This document shows, in pieces, positions 57,516 to 64,000 of a stretch of DNA of 64,000 bases (position 1 is its first letter; every line of letters begins with the position of its first letter). Source of the DNA: Pseudaquabacterium inlustre (GTDB lineage: Bacteria > Pseudomonadota > Gammaproteobacteria > Burkholderiales > Burkholderiaceae_C). A model generated the notes under the pieces. It did not search any database, had not been told where the DNA came from, and worked only from the letters and a program-made list of their open reading frames with translations. Location of the stretch: contig NZ_JBBUTH010000004.1 of NCBI RefSeq assembly GCF_038066595.1, positions 372,001-436,000 of the forward strand, given 5' to 3'. The translations under genes were made by a program, and so were the position numbers.

Positions 57516-59063
57516 TCAGCCGGGCATCGGCTGGGCCGCAGCCATTGCGTCGATCAGGTCGGCGGCGCGCAGCGGCAGGTCGGGGTGGCCGCTGGCCAGC
57601 TCAGCCGCCCGGCCGTGCAGCCACACGCTGGCCACGGCGGCGGACTTGGCGCCGGCGGTGCCATCGTCGACCGCCTGCGACCAGCCCCCGCCCAGCCAGC
57701 CGGCTAGCACATCGCCCGAACCGGCCGTGCCCAGGCGGGCATTGCCGGTGGGGTTGATGGCGGGCGGGCCATCGGCGGTGGCGATCACGCTGCCCGATCC
57801 CTTGAGCACCACGGTGCAGCGCAGGCGGGCTGCCAGGCGCTGCGCGCTGGCCACGCGGTCGGCCTGCAACTCGGCGGTGCCGCAGCCCAGCAGCCGGGCG
57901 GCTTCCAGCGGATGGGGCGTCAGCACCGTGGGGGCGCTGCGTGCCGCCAGCGCGCGGGCCAGCGCAGCATCGGCGGCGATGGCGTTCAGCGCATCGGCGT
58001 CCAGCACCAGGCGCCAGGCATGGGCCAGCACCGTGGGCAGCACCTCGGCCACTGCAGTGCCGCCGCCGCATCCGCACACCACGGTGGCGCGGGCCAGCAG
58101 CGCGGGCGCCAGCACATCGGCTGGATGGCGTGGCATCAGTTCGGGCCGGGCGGCGTCCACCGCCAACCCATCGCCGCCAAGCCGTGCCAGGAACACGCGA
58201 CCGGCGCCGGCCGTGAGCGCGGCGCGTGCGGCCAGCAGCGCAGCGCCGCCCATGCCGGCCGCCCCGCCCAGCACGATCACGTCGCCGAAGCTGCCCTTGT
58301 GCTGGGCATGGCGGCGCGGCGTGGCGGCGGGCGGCCCACTCAGCCAGGCGCTGGCCGCCTGGCCGGCGGGGTCGACGCCCAGCGTGTCCAGCCACACCCG
58401 GCCGGCCAGATCGCGCCCGGCGCCGGTGAACAGGCCCGGCTTCAGCGACAGCAGCGACAGCGTGTGCGTGGCGCGCACGACGGCGCCGCCGGCCGCGTCC
58501 AGAGGCCAGCCAGTGTCGGCGTGCAGGCCGGAGGGCAGGTCGACCGCCAGCACCGGCGCACCCTGGGCGTTCAGCCGCGCGATGGCCTCGGCGATGACGC
58601 CCGCCGGCGCGCGCGAGGCCCCCAGGCCCAGCAGCGCGTCAAGGCAGAGGTCGGCGTCCACCTGCGTCGGCAGCGAGGGTTGCATCGGCACGCCCGCGGC
58701 CAGGGCCTGGCGGTAGGCATCGGCCGCGTCGTCGAGCAGCCGGGCCGGGTCAGCCAGCAGGCTGACCTGCACCGCATGGCCCCAGTGCTGCAGGTGCAGC
58801 GCGGCCACGAGGCCGTCGCCGCCGTTGTTGCCGGGGCCCGCTGCCACCCAGATGCGGCGCGCATGCGGTGCGATGGCCGCCGCCAGCCGCGCCAGCGCCA
58901 GGCCGGCGCGCTGCATCAGCGCATGCGGTGGCGTGGCGGCCAGGGCCGCCTGCTCCAGCCGGCGCGAGGCGGCCACATCGTGCAGCGGCCAGGTGCGGGT
59001 GCTGGGCAGGATGGGTGTGATCGGCGAGGGCAGGGGGCGCATGGCAGCCGGGCTTGCATCCAC
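57516..59063 (-). CDS. nnr: Bifunctional NAD(P)H-hydrate epimerase / ADP-dependent dehydratase
   Basis: The 515-residue two-domain repair enzyme is the YjeF type. The N-terminal epimerase (about residues 25-235) has AAGPGNNGGDGLVAALHLQHWG and VDLPSGLHADTGWP. The C-terminal dehydratase (about 245-510) has KGSFGDVIVLGGAAGMGGAALLAARAAL, CGCGGGTAVAEV, TPHPLEAARLL and GTAGSGDVLAGWLGGG. It repairs hydrated NAD(P)H. An ATG seven codons in (59042) is an equally plausible start. It is convergent with rnr. Confidence 0.94.
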   Translation of the reverse strand: MDASPAAMRPLPSPITPILPSTRTWPLHDVAASRRLEQAALAATPPHALMQRAGLALARLAAAIAPHARRIWVAAGPGNNGGDGLVAALHLQHWGHAVQVSLLADPARLLDDAADAYRQALAAGVPMQPSLPTQVDADLCLDALLGLGASRAPAGVIAEAIARLNAQGAPVLAVDLPSGLHADTGWPLDAAGGAVVRATHTLSLLSLKPGLFTGAGRDLAGRVWLDTLGVDPAGQAASAWLSGPPAATPRRHAQHKGSFGDVIVLGGAAGMGGAALLAARAALTAGAGRVFLARLGGDGLAVDAARPELMPRHPADVLAPALLARATVVCGCGGGTAVAEVLPTVLAHAWRLVLDADALNAIAADAALARALAARSAPTVLTPHPLEAARLLGCGTAELQADRVASAQRLAARLRCTVVLKGSGSVIATADGPPAINPTGNARLGTAGSGDVLAGWLGGGWSQAVDDGTAGAKSAAVASVWLHGRAAELASGHPDLPLRAADLIDAMAAAQPMPG

Positions 59064-59138
59064 AAAAGAGGCGGCTCGATTGTGCGACGCCCCGTTCGCC
59101 GCCGGGATGCGCCCGATCAGGCCCGCCCCGGCGCTGCC

Positions 59139-60413
59139 TCAGCGTCGCAGTCGCCCCACATCCAGGCCTTCGACGTCGATGTCCGGCGTGCGGCCGCCGA
59201 TCTGGTCGGCCAGCACGCGGGCCGAGCCGCAGCTCAAGGCCCAGCCGCTGGAGCCGTGGCCCAGGTTCAGCCACACGCCCGGCGCGCCGCTGGCGCCCAG
59301 CACCGGCGGGCCGTCGGGCAGCATGGGTCGCGCGCCCTTCCACTGCTGCACCTGGGCCAGCTGCGCGCAGCCGGGATACCAGTCGTCCAGCACCTTGTAC
59401 AGCGTGGCGATGGCGCGCGCGTCATGGCGGTCGAGCCGGCCGCCCAGCTCGGCGCTGCCGGCCACGCGCACGCGCGCGCCCAGTCGGCTGATCGCGACCT
59501 TAAAGCGCTCGTCCATCACCGCCGCCTGCGGGCCGAACTCGGGGTGGCCCTCGACGATGCGCAGCGGCGCGGTGATCGAGTAGCCGTGCACCGGCGCCAG
59601 CGGCAGCCTCAGGCCCAGCGGGCGCAGCAGCCCGGGCGAGCCGAGCGCGGCGCAGACCACGATGGCGTCGAACGCCTCGGCCTGCACGTCCTGGCTGGCT
59701 GCATCACCATGGCGCAGCAGCGGCTGCGTGCCGGGCTCGATGGCCAGCACACTGCGCTGGAAGCGGAACTGCGCGCCCAGGCGCAGGGCCTCGCCGCGCA
59801 GCAGGTGGGCGAACTGCCGGCAGTTGCCGACGCCGTCGTCGGGCAGGTGCACGGCGGCGTGCAGCGGGGTGTCGGGGTTCAGGCCGGGCTCGATGGCGCG
59901 GGCGCGGGCGGCATCGACCAGATGGAACTTCACGCCCAACTCGGCCAGCAGCTTCAGGCTGCCGCGGTTGCCGGCCAGGTCCTTGGGCGTGCGCAGCAGC
60001 ACCATGTAGCCCTGGGCCTGTTCGTGCTCGATGTGCAGCTGTTGGCTCAGCGCGCCAAGCCGTGCCTGGCTGTAGCGCGCCAGGCGGTGCATGCGTGCGC
60101 GGTTGGACTGCCACACTGGCTGGCTGCAGGCGCGCCACCAGCGCCACATCCAGCGCAGCTGACCCTGGGCCCAGGGCCGGCCCAGGCGCACCGGTGCGTG
60201 CGTGCCCATCAGGTGGCGCAGCACCTTGGCGGGCATACCGGGGGCGGCCCACGGCGTGACGTAACCGGGGGCCACGACGCCGGCATTGGCGAAGCTGGTT
60301 TCCTCGGCCACGCTGCCGCGGCGCTCGAACACGGTGACGGCATGGCCGTCGGCGGCCAGCTCGAATGCGGTGGTGACGCCGACGATGCCGGCGCCGATGA
60401 CTGCAACGCGCAT
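59139..60413 (-). CDS. dadA: D-amino acid dehydrogenase (DadA-like FAD oxidoreductase)
   Basis: The 424-residue DAO-family flavoprotein has the N-terminal dinucleotide fold MRVAVIGAGIVGVTTAFELAADGHAVTVFER, followed by ETSFANAGVVAPGYVTPWAAPGMP, a hallmark of DadA. The C-terminal part has GARPMLPDGPPVLGASGAPGVWLNLGHGSSGWALSCGSARVLADQIGG. It deaminates D-amino acids to 2-oxo acids, feeding electrons to the quinone pool. The start is five bases after the amidase stop, so the two are co-transcribed. No racemase gene is adjacent; murI at 12.2 kb is unrelated. Confidence 0.92.
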   Translation of the reverse strand: MRVAVIGAGIVGVTTAFELAADGHAVTVFERRGSVAEETSFANAGVVAPGYVTPWAAPGMPAKVLRHLMGTHAPVRLGRPWAQGQLRWMWRWWRACSQPVWQSNRARMHRLARYSQARLGALSQQLHIEHEQAQGYMVLLRTPKDLAGNRGSLKLLAELGVKFHLVDAARARAIEPGLNPDTPLHAAVHLPDDGVGNCRQFAHLLRGEALRLGAQFRFQRSVLAIEPGTQPLLRHGDAASQDVQAEAFDAIVVCAALGSPGLLRPLGLRLPLAPVHGYSITAPLRIVEGHPEFGPQAAVMDERFKVAISRLGARVRVAGSAELGGRLDRHDARAIATLYKVLDDWYPGCAQLAQVQQWKGARPMLPDGPPVLGASGAPGVWLNLGHGSSGWALSCGSARVLADQIGGRTPDIDVEGLDVGRLRR

Positions 60414-60418
60414 CGTGT

Positions 60419-61822
60419 TCAGAGGTGTCCGTGGAAGGCGGCGGCCAGTGTCGTCTCGATGACCTGGGCCACGCCGAGCACCGTGTCGTCGGCCAGTGCC
60501 GGCGCCCACACCATCAGGCCCACCGGCATCTGGCCCGGCGCCTGGCAGGGCAGTGACAGCGCGCAGCCGTCGAGCATGTTCACCACCGACGGGTTGCGCA
60601 GCAGCAGCGCATTGATGGCGAAGAAGCGCGGATCGCTGCCGATCAGCGGCGCCAGCGGCGGCGCCACCATCGGCACCGTGGGCGACAGCACGGCGTCGAA
60701 GCTGGCCAGTTGCGATTCGACTGTGGCGATCCAGCGCCGGCGCGCGGCGACCAGGTCGAGGTAGTCGGCCGCACTGATGGCCTCACCACGGCGGATGCGC
60801 ACGGCCACGCGCGGGTCGTACAGGTGCTCGCGCTCGGCCAGGCGGTGGCGGTGCCAGGCCCAGCTCTCGGCCGCCGCGAAGCCGCCCTGGGCCTGCAGGT
60901 TGGCCAGTTCGTTCAGCGGGGCCAGCGGCAACTCCTCGATCTGCGCGCCGGCCGCGCGCAACAGGGTCAGCGCCTGCTCGAAGCTGCGTGCCACATCGGC
61001 GTCCAGGCCGTCGAGCATCACCGTCTGCACCACGGCCAGGCGCAGCGCGCCCAGCGGCCGGGCCAGCGGGCGCGGCGTGCGCGCGGCCAGGATGCCGTGC
61101 ACCAGCACCGCGTCGCGCACGCTGCGGGTGATGGCGCAGGCCGTGTCCAGCGTGGTCGACAGCGGCACGGCGCCGTCCAGCGGCACCAGGCGCTGGGTGC
61201 TCTTGAAGCCGACCAGGCCCTGCAGCGCGGCCGGGATGCGGATCGAGCCACCGGTGTCGGAGCCCAGCGCCGCCCAGGCCGCGCCGGCGGACACGCTGAC
61301 GCCACCACCCGAGGTGCTGCCGCCCGGCACGCGCGGCGTGGCGTTCATCACCTGCGTGACCGGATTCACCGGCGTGCCGTGGTGCGGGTTGATGCCCACG
61401 CCGGAGAACGCGAACTCGCTGAGGTTGGTGTGACCGACCAGCGCGGCGCCGGCCGCACGCAGCCTTGCCACGGCGGGGCAATCGGCGGCCGCGGGCTCGG
61501 TATCGGCCATCACCGCCGAGGCGGCGGTGGTGGGCTGCCCCGCCACATCGAACAGATCCTTGATCGACACCGCCAGGCCGGCCAGCGGGGGCACCGGCGC
61601 GCCGGCATCGTGGGCGTGGTCGACCGCCATCGCGGCGGCGCGGGCCTGGGCATCGAAGCGGCGCACGAAGGCGTGCTGGCAGGCCGGTGCATCGGCCGCG
61701 GCCAGCGACTGCACCAGCAGCGCCGTGGCCGTGGTTTCGCCGCGCTGGATCAGGCCGGCTGCGGCACTGAGATCCGGACCGCGTCCGGATGCTATAATCT
61801 GCGGGTTTATCTGGAAGTCCAT
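60419..61822 (-). CDS. Amidase-signature family amidase
   Basis: The 467-residue protein has the Ser-cisSer-Lys triad: K88 in VSIKDLFDVAG, S169 in RVPGGSTSGGG and S193 in GSDTGGSIRIPA. The substrate is unknown; the family includes acylamidases, GatA-like enzymes and aryl-amidases, and no GatB/GatC partner is near. The only ATG before the conserved start is at 61822, which places the first ~20 codons over the divergent rpsB promoter. The adjacent dadA-like gene suggests amide or D-amino acid catabolism. Confidence 0.9.
   Translation of the reverse strand: MDFQINPQIIASGRGPDLSAAAGLIQRGETTATALLVQSLAAADAPACQHAFVRRFDAQARAAAMAVDHAHDAGAPVPPLAGLAVSIKDLFDVAGQPTTAASAVMADTEPAAADCPAVARLRAAGAALVGHTNLSEFAFSGVGINPHHGTPVNPVTQVMNATPRVPGGSTSGGGVSVSAGAAWAALGSDTGGSIRIPAALQGLVGFKSTQRLVPLDGAVPLSTTLDTACAITRSVRDAVLVHGILAARTPRPLARPLGALRLAVVQTVMLDGLDADVARSFEQALTLLRAAGAQIEELPLAPLNELANLQAQGGFAAAESWAWHRHRLAEREHLYDPRVAVRIRRGEAISAADYLDLVAARRRWIATVESQLASFDAVLSPTVPMVAPPLAPLIGSDPRFFAINALLLRNPSVVNMLDGCALSLPCQAPGQMPVGLMVWAPALADDTVLGVAQVIETTLAAAFHGHL
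61772..61798 (+). promoter_or_regulatory. rpsB promoter: extended -10 with adjoining inverted repeat
   Basis: TGC-TATAAT (61790-61798) is a consensus extended -10. Directly upstream, ATCCGGAC (61772-61779), CGC, GTCCGGAT (61783-61790) form an 8-bp perfect inverted repeat covering the spacer. There is no consensus -35, as extended -10 promoters allow. It drives rpsB with a leader of about 210 nt. It lies inside the N-terminal codons of the divergent amidase. Confidence 0.75.
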
Positions 61823-62013
61823 CGGTGCCGAGGCGAAAACTTTGGCATCACAGCCGGGCCCCAGATGAACAGTGTGCCGATTCACTGAACTGGATTGGCG
61901 CGCAATTCGCGAACCGGCCGTCGAACAGGTGTCGCTCCAGTGGTGTGTTGGCAAGGTGCCACCGCACTGGGCGATTCGGGCCGGATTCTAGACTCAACCT
62001 TCGGAGTGTCCCC
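61805..62013 (+). other. Long rpsB 5' leader
   Basis: About 210 untranslated bases separate the extended -10 promoter from the rpsB ATG. The rpsB frame is open through it from 61825, but the residues are not S2-like. In E. coli and relatives the rpsB leader binds S2 for autoregulation. I expect a similar role here but cannot match a consensus structure. Confidence 0.45.
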
Positions 62014-62760
62014 ATGTCCGTCACCATGCGTGAAATGCTGGAAGCCGGTGTCCATTTCGGCCACCAAACCCGCTTCTGGAACCCCAAGATGGCCCCGTTC
62101 ATTTACGGCCATCGCAACAAGATCCACATCATCAACCTGGAGAAGACGCTTCCGAAGTTCCAGGAAGCGATGGCCTTCGTGCGCCAGCTCTCCGCCCGCC
62201 GCGGCACCATCCTGATCATCGGCACCAAGCGCCAGGCGCGTGAAGTGGTGGCGATGGAGGCCGCCCGCTGCGGCATGCCCTTCGTCGACCAGCGCTGGCT
62301 CGGCGGCATGCTGACCAACTTCAAGACGGTCAAGGGTTCGCTGAAGAAGCTCAAGGACATGCAGGCCCAGCGCGAAGGCGGTCTGGAAAGCATGACCAAG
62401 AAGGAAGGCCTGATGTTCGAGCGCGAGATCGCCAAGCTCGAGAAGGACATCGGCGGCATCCAGGACCTGAGCGCGCTGCCCGACGCCATTTTCTGCATCG
62501 ACGTGGGCTACCACAAGATCGCCGTGGCCGAGGCCAAGAAGCTGGGCATCCCGGTGATCGGCGTGGTCGACACCAACCACTCGCCCGAAGGCATCGACTA
62601 CGTGATCCCTGGCAACGACGACTCGGCCAAGGCCGTGGCGCTGTACGCCAAGGCCGTGGCTGACGCCGTGCTGGAAGGCAAGGCCAACGCCGTGAACGAC
62701 GTCGTGGCCGCTGTGGCCGCCGGCGGCGACGAATTCGTCGAAGTCAGCGAAGAAGCCTGA
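62014..62760 (+). CDS. rpsB: 30S ribosomal protein S2
   Basis: The 248-residue protein starts SVTMREMLEAGVHFGHQTRFWNPKM, with GGAG seven bases before the ATG. The family text NKIHIINLEKTL, FVDQRWLGGMLTNFKTVKGSLKKL and VVDTNHSPEGIDYVIPGNDDSAKAVALY is intact. It assembles late into the 30S subunit. It heads the conserved rpsB-tsf-pyrH run. Confidence 0.99.
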   Translation: MSVTMREMLEAGVHFGHQTRFWNPKMAPFIYGHRNKIHIINLEKTLPKFQEAMAFVRQLSARRGTILIIGTKRQAREVVAMEAARCGMPFVDQRWLGGMLTNFKTVKGSLKKLKDMQAQREGGLESMTKKEGLMFEREIAKLEKDIGGIQDLSALPDAIFCIDVGYHKIAVAEAKKLGIPVIGVVDTNHSPEGIDYVIPGNDDSAKAVALYAKAVADAVLEGKANAVNDVVAAVAAGGDEFVEVSEEA

Positions 62761-62815
62761 TGCCGCGCCGGCTCCGGCGGTGCCTGGTGCACCGCGGGCC
62801 GGCGGCACATGACGA

Positions 62816-62837
62816 GGGGCTGGTTCAGCCCCTTTTT
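62816..62837 (+). terminator. Attenuator-type hairpin between rpsB and tsf
   Basis: GGGGCTG (62816-62822), loop GTT, CAGCCCC (62826-62832) and TTTTT (62833-62837), 55 bases after the rpsB stop. It probably gives partial termination that lowers tsf relative to rpsB. Confidence 0.82.
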
Positions 62838-62902
62838 CACAAGAGATTCCCATTCGGCGCGCACGATGCGGCGCGTCGACACAGCAAACCCGGAGATTCA
62901 AG

Positions 62903-63799
62903 ATGCCTGCAATCACCGCCAGCATGGTTGCCGAACTGCGCGCCAAGACCGACGCCCCGATGATGGAGTGCAAGAAGGCGCTCACCGAGGCCGACGGCGA
63001 CATGGCCCGCGCCGAAGAGATCCTGCGCGTCAAGCTCGGCAACAAGGCCGGCAAGGCCGCCTCGCGCATCACCGCCGAAGGCGTGGTGGCTGCCTCGGTG
63101 GCCGGCAACGTCGGCGCGCTGATCGAGATCAACTGCGAGACCGACTTCGTCTCGAAGAACGACTCGTTCCTGGCCTTCGCCAACGCCGCCGCCAAGCTGG
63201 TGGCCGAGGCCAATCCGGCCAGCGTCGAGGCGCTGTCGGCCCTGGCCTATGCGCAAGACGGCTTCGGCCCCACGCTGGAAGACGTGCGCAAGGGCCTGAT
63301 CGGCAAGATCGGCGAGAACATGTCGATCCGCCGCTTCAAGCGCTTCGACGCCGGCAACGCGCTGGCCTACTACCTGCACGGCACCCGCATCGGCGTGGTG
63401 GTGGAGTTCGACGGCAGCGACGTCGCCGCCAAGGACGTGGCCATGCACGTGGCCGCCATGAAGCCCGCCGCCCTGTCGTCGGCCGAAGTCTCGGCCGACC
63501 TGGTCGAGAAGGAGCGCAAGATCGCCACCGAGAAGGCGGCCGAGAGCGGCAAGCCCGCCGACATCATCGCCAAGATGGTCGAAGGCTCGGTGCAGAAGTT
63601 CCTGAAGGAAGTCTCGCTGCTGGACCAGGTCTTCGTGAAGGCCGCCGACGGCAAGCAGACCGTGGCCGCCTACCTGAAGAGCGCCAACACCACCGTCAAG
63701 GGCTTCACCCTGTACGTGGTGGGCGAGGGCATCGAGAAGAAGGTGGACGACTTCGCCGCCGAAGTGGCCGCCCAGGTGGCTGCCGCCAAGGGCCAGTAA
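62903..63799 (+). CDS. tsf: Elongation factor Ts
   Basis: The 298-residue guanine-nucleotide exchange factor for EF-Tu has the N-terminal UBA-like domain (ASMVAELRAKTDAPMMECKKALTEADGDMARAEEILR) and the core TDFVSKNDSF motif that contacts EF-Tu. A dimerisation domain follows. GGAG precedes the ATG. It is separated from pyrH by 115 bp. Confidence 0.99.
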   Translation: MPAITASMVAELRAKTDAPMMECKKALTEADGDMARAEEILRVKLGNKAGKAASRITAEGVVAASVAGNVGALIEINCETDFVSKNDSFLAFANAAAKLVAEANPASVEALSALAYAQDGFGPTLEDVRKGLIGKIGENMSIRRFKRFDAGNALAYYLHGTRIGVVVEFDGSDVAAKDVAMHVAAMKPAALSSAEVSADLVEKERKIATEKAAESGKPADIIAKMVEGSVQKFLKEVSLLDQVFVKAADGKQTVAAYLKSANTTVKGFTLYVVGEGIEKKVDDFAAEVAAQVAAAKGQ

Positions 63800-63914
63800 G
63801 CGCCCCCACGGGCCACGCGGTGGCCCGACCCCCGAGGGGCGCCGGCTGCAAGGTCTGCGCCCCTTAAACTTAGCCGCTGTTTCCCACACCCCCAGCCATC
63901 ACGGAGCCCGCTGC

Positions 63915-64000
63915 ATGCCGGCCTACAAGCGCATTCTTCTCAAGCTCTCTGGCGAGGCCCTGATGGGCGACGACGCCTATGGCATCAACCGTGCCGTGAT
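63915..64000 (+). CDS. pyrH: Uridylate kinase (3' truncated by window edge)
   Basis: Only 28 codons are visible: MPAYKRILLKLSGEALMGDD, then AYGINRAV, the start of bacterial UMP kinase (amino-acid-kinase fold) with the nucleotide-binding KLSGEAL. It phosphorylates UMP to UDP. GGAG lies 8 bases upstream. The position after tsf is conserved. Confidence 0.95.
   Translation, partial: MPAYKRILLKLSGEALMGDDAYGINRAV

Noticed and set aside
63800..63914. Hairpin GGGCCAC/GTGGCCC between tsf and pyrH as a terminator
   Set aside because: There is no T tract and pyrH follows closely in a conserved order, so I do not call termination here.

Overview
The window is GC-rich, densely coded chromosomal DNA from a betaproteobacterium. 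The gene order points to the Burkholderiales, probably the Rubrivivax/Leptothrix/Ideonella branch. The evidence is the run scpB-rluB-ndk-rlmN-pilW-rodZ-ispG-hisS-yfgM-bamB-der-hfq-hflX-hflK-hflC-hisZ-purA, the sucA-sucB-lpdA-zapE cluster, the divergent bamD/rluD pair and rpsB-tsf-pyrH. Genus-level placement is inference. I see no insertion sequence, prophage, CRISPR array or rRNA operon. The only RNA genes recognised are two tRNA-Leu genes.

Region 1 (1-8.96 kb) is the most accessory part. It opens inside a giant beta-strand-repeat surface protein cut by the left window edge. That gene overlaps a Tat-type exported caspase-like protein by four bases, and a short acyl-CoA-dehydrogenase-like gene follows. 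Region 2 (8.98-13.04 kb) holds a leftward acyl-CoA thioesterase-MATE exporter pair, a divergent TetR-family regulator with a perfect 12-bp inverted repeat between them, tRNA-Leu(UAA) and murI. Region 3 (13.2-21.2 kb) is catabolic: etfB-etfA with a palindromic operator candidate, a 596-residue acyl-CoA dehydrogenase, a nitronate monooxygenase, an amidohydrolase, a convergent solute-binding protein and a small cysteine-cluster protein.

Region 4 (21.5-30.3 kb) is the 2-oxoglutarate dehydrogenase cluster sucA-sucB-[SHOCT/PspC protein]-lpdA, then zapE, an exported coiled-coil protein and a PP2C-type phosphatase. Region 5 (30.3-34.7 kb) carries a YdcH-like protein, a DinG/YoaA-type helicase, bamD and rluD. 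Region 6 (35.0-54.9 kb) is a long co-directional housekeeping array for chromosome segregation, rRNA modification, envelope biogenesis (pilW, rodZ, yfgM, bamB), isoprenoid and histidine biosynthesis, ribosome assembly, the Hfq/HflX/HflKC module and purine metabolism. Region 7 (55.0-64 kb) has tRNA-Leu(CAG), rnr, then leftward nnr, a dadA-like gene and an amidase. These are divergent from rpsB-tsf-pyrH, and pyrH is cut by the right window edge.

The best candidate for an undescribed system is the repeat-protein/caspase pair at the left edge. Other points worth a second look are a roughly 100-residue higher-order repeat inside the giant protein, the rpsB promoter lying inside the first codons of the divergent amidase, an RNase R without its usual N-terminal domain, a PspC-type membrane protein inside the 2-oxoglutarate dehydrogenase cluster, and very long low-complexity arms on RluB. 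All gene calls come from reading translations by eye. No database search was run.
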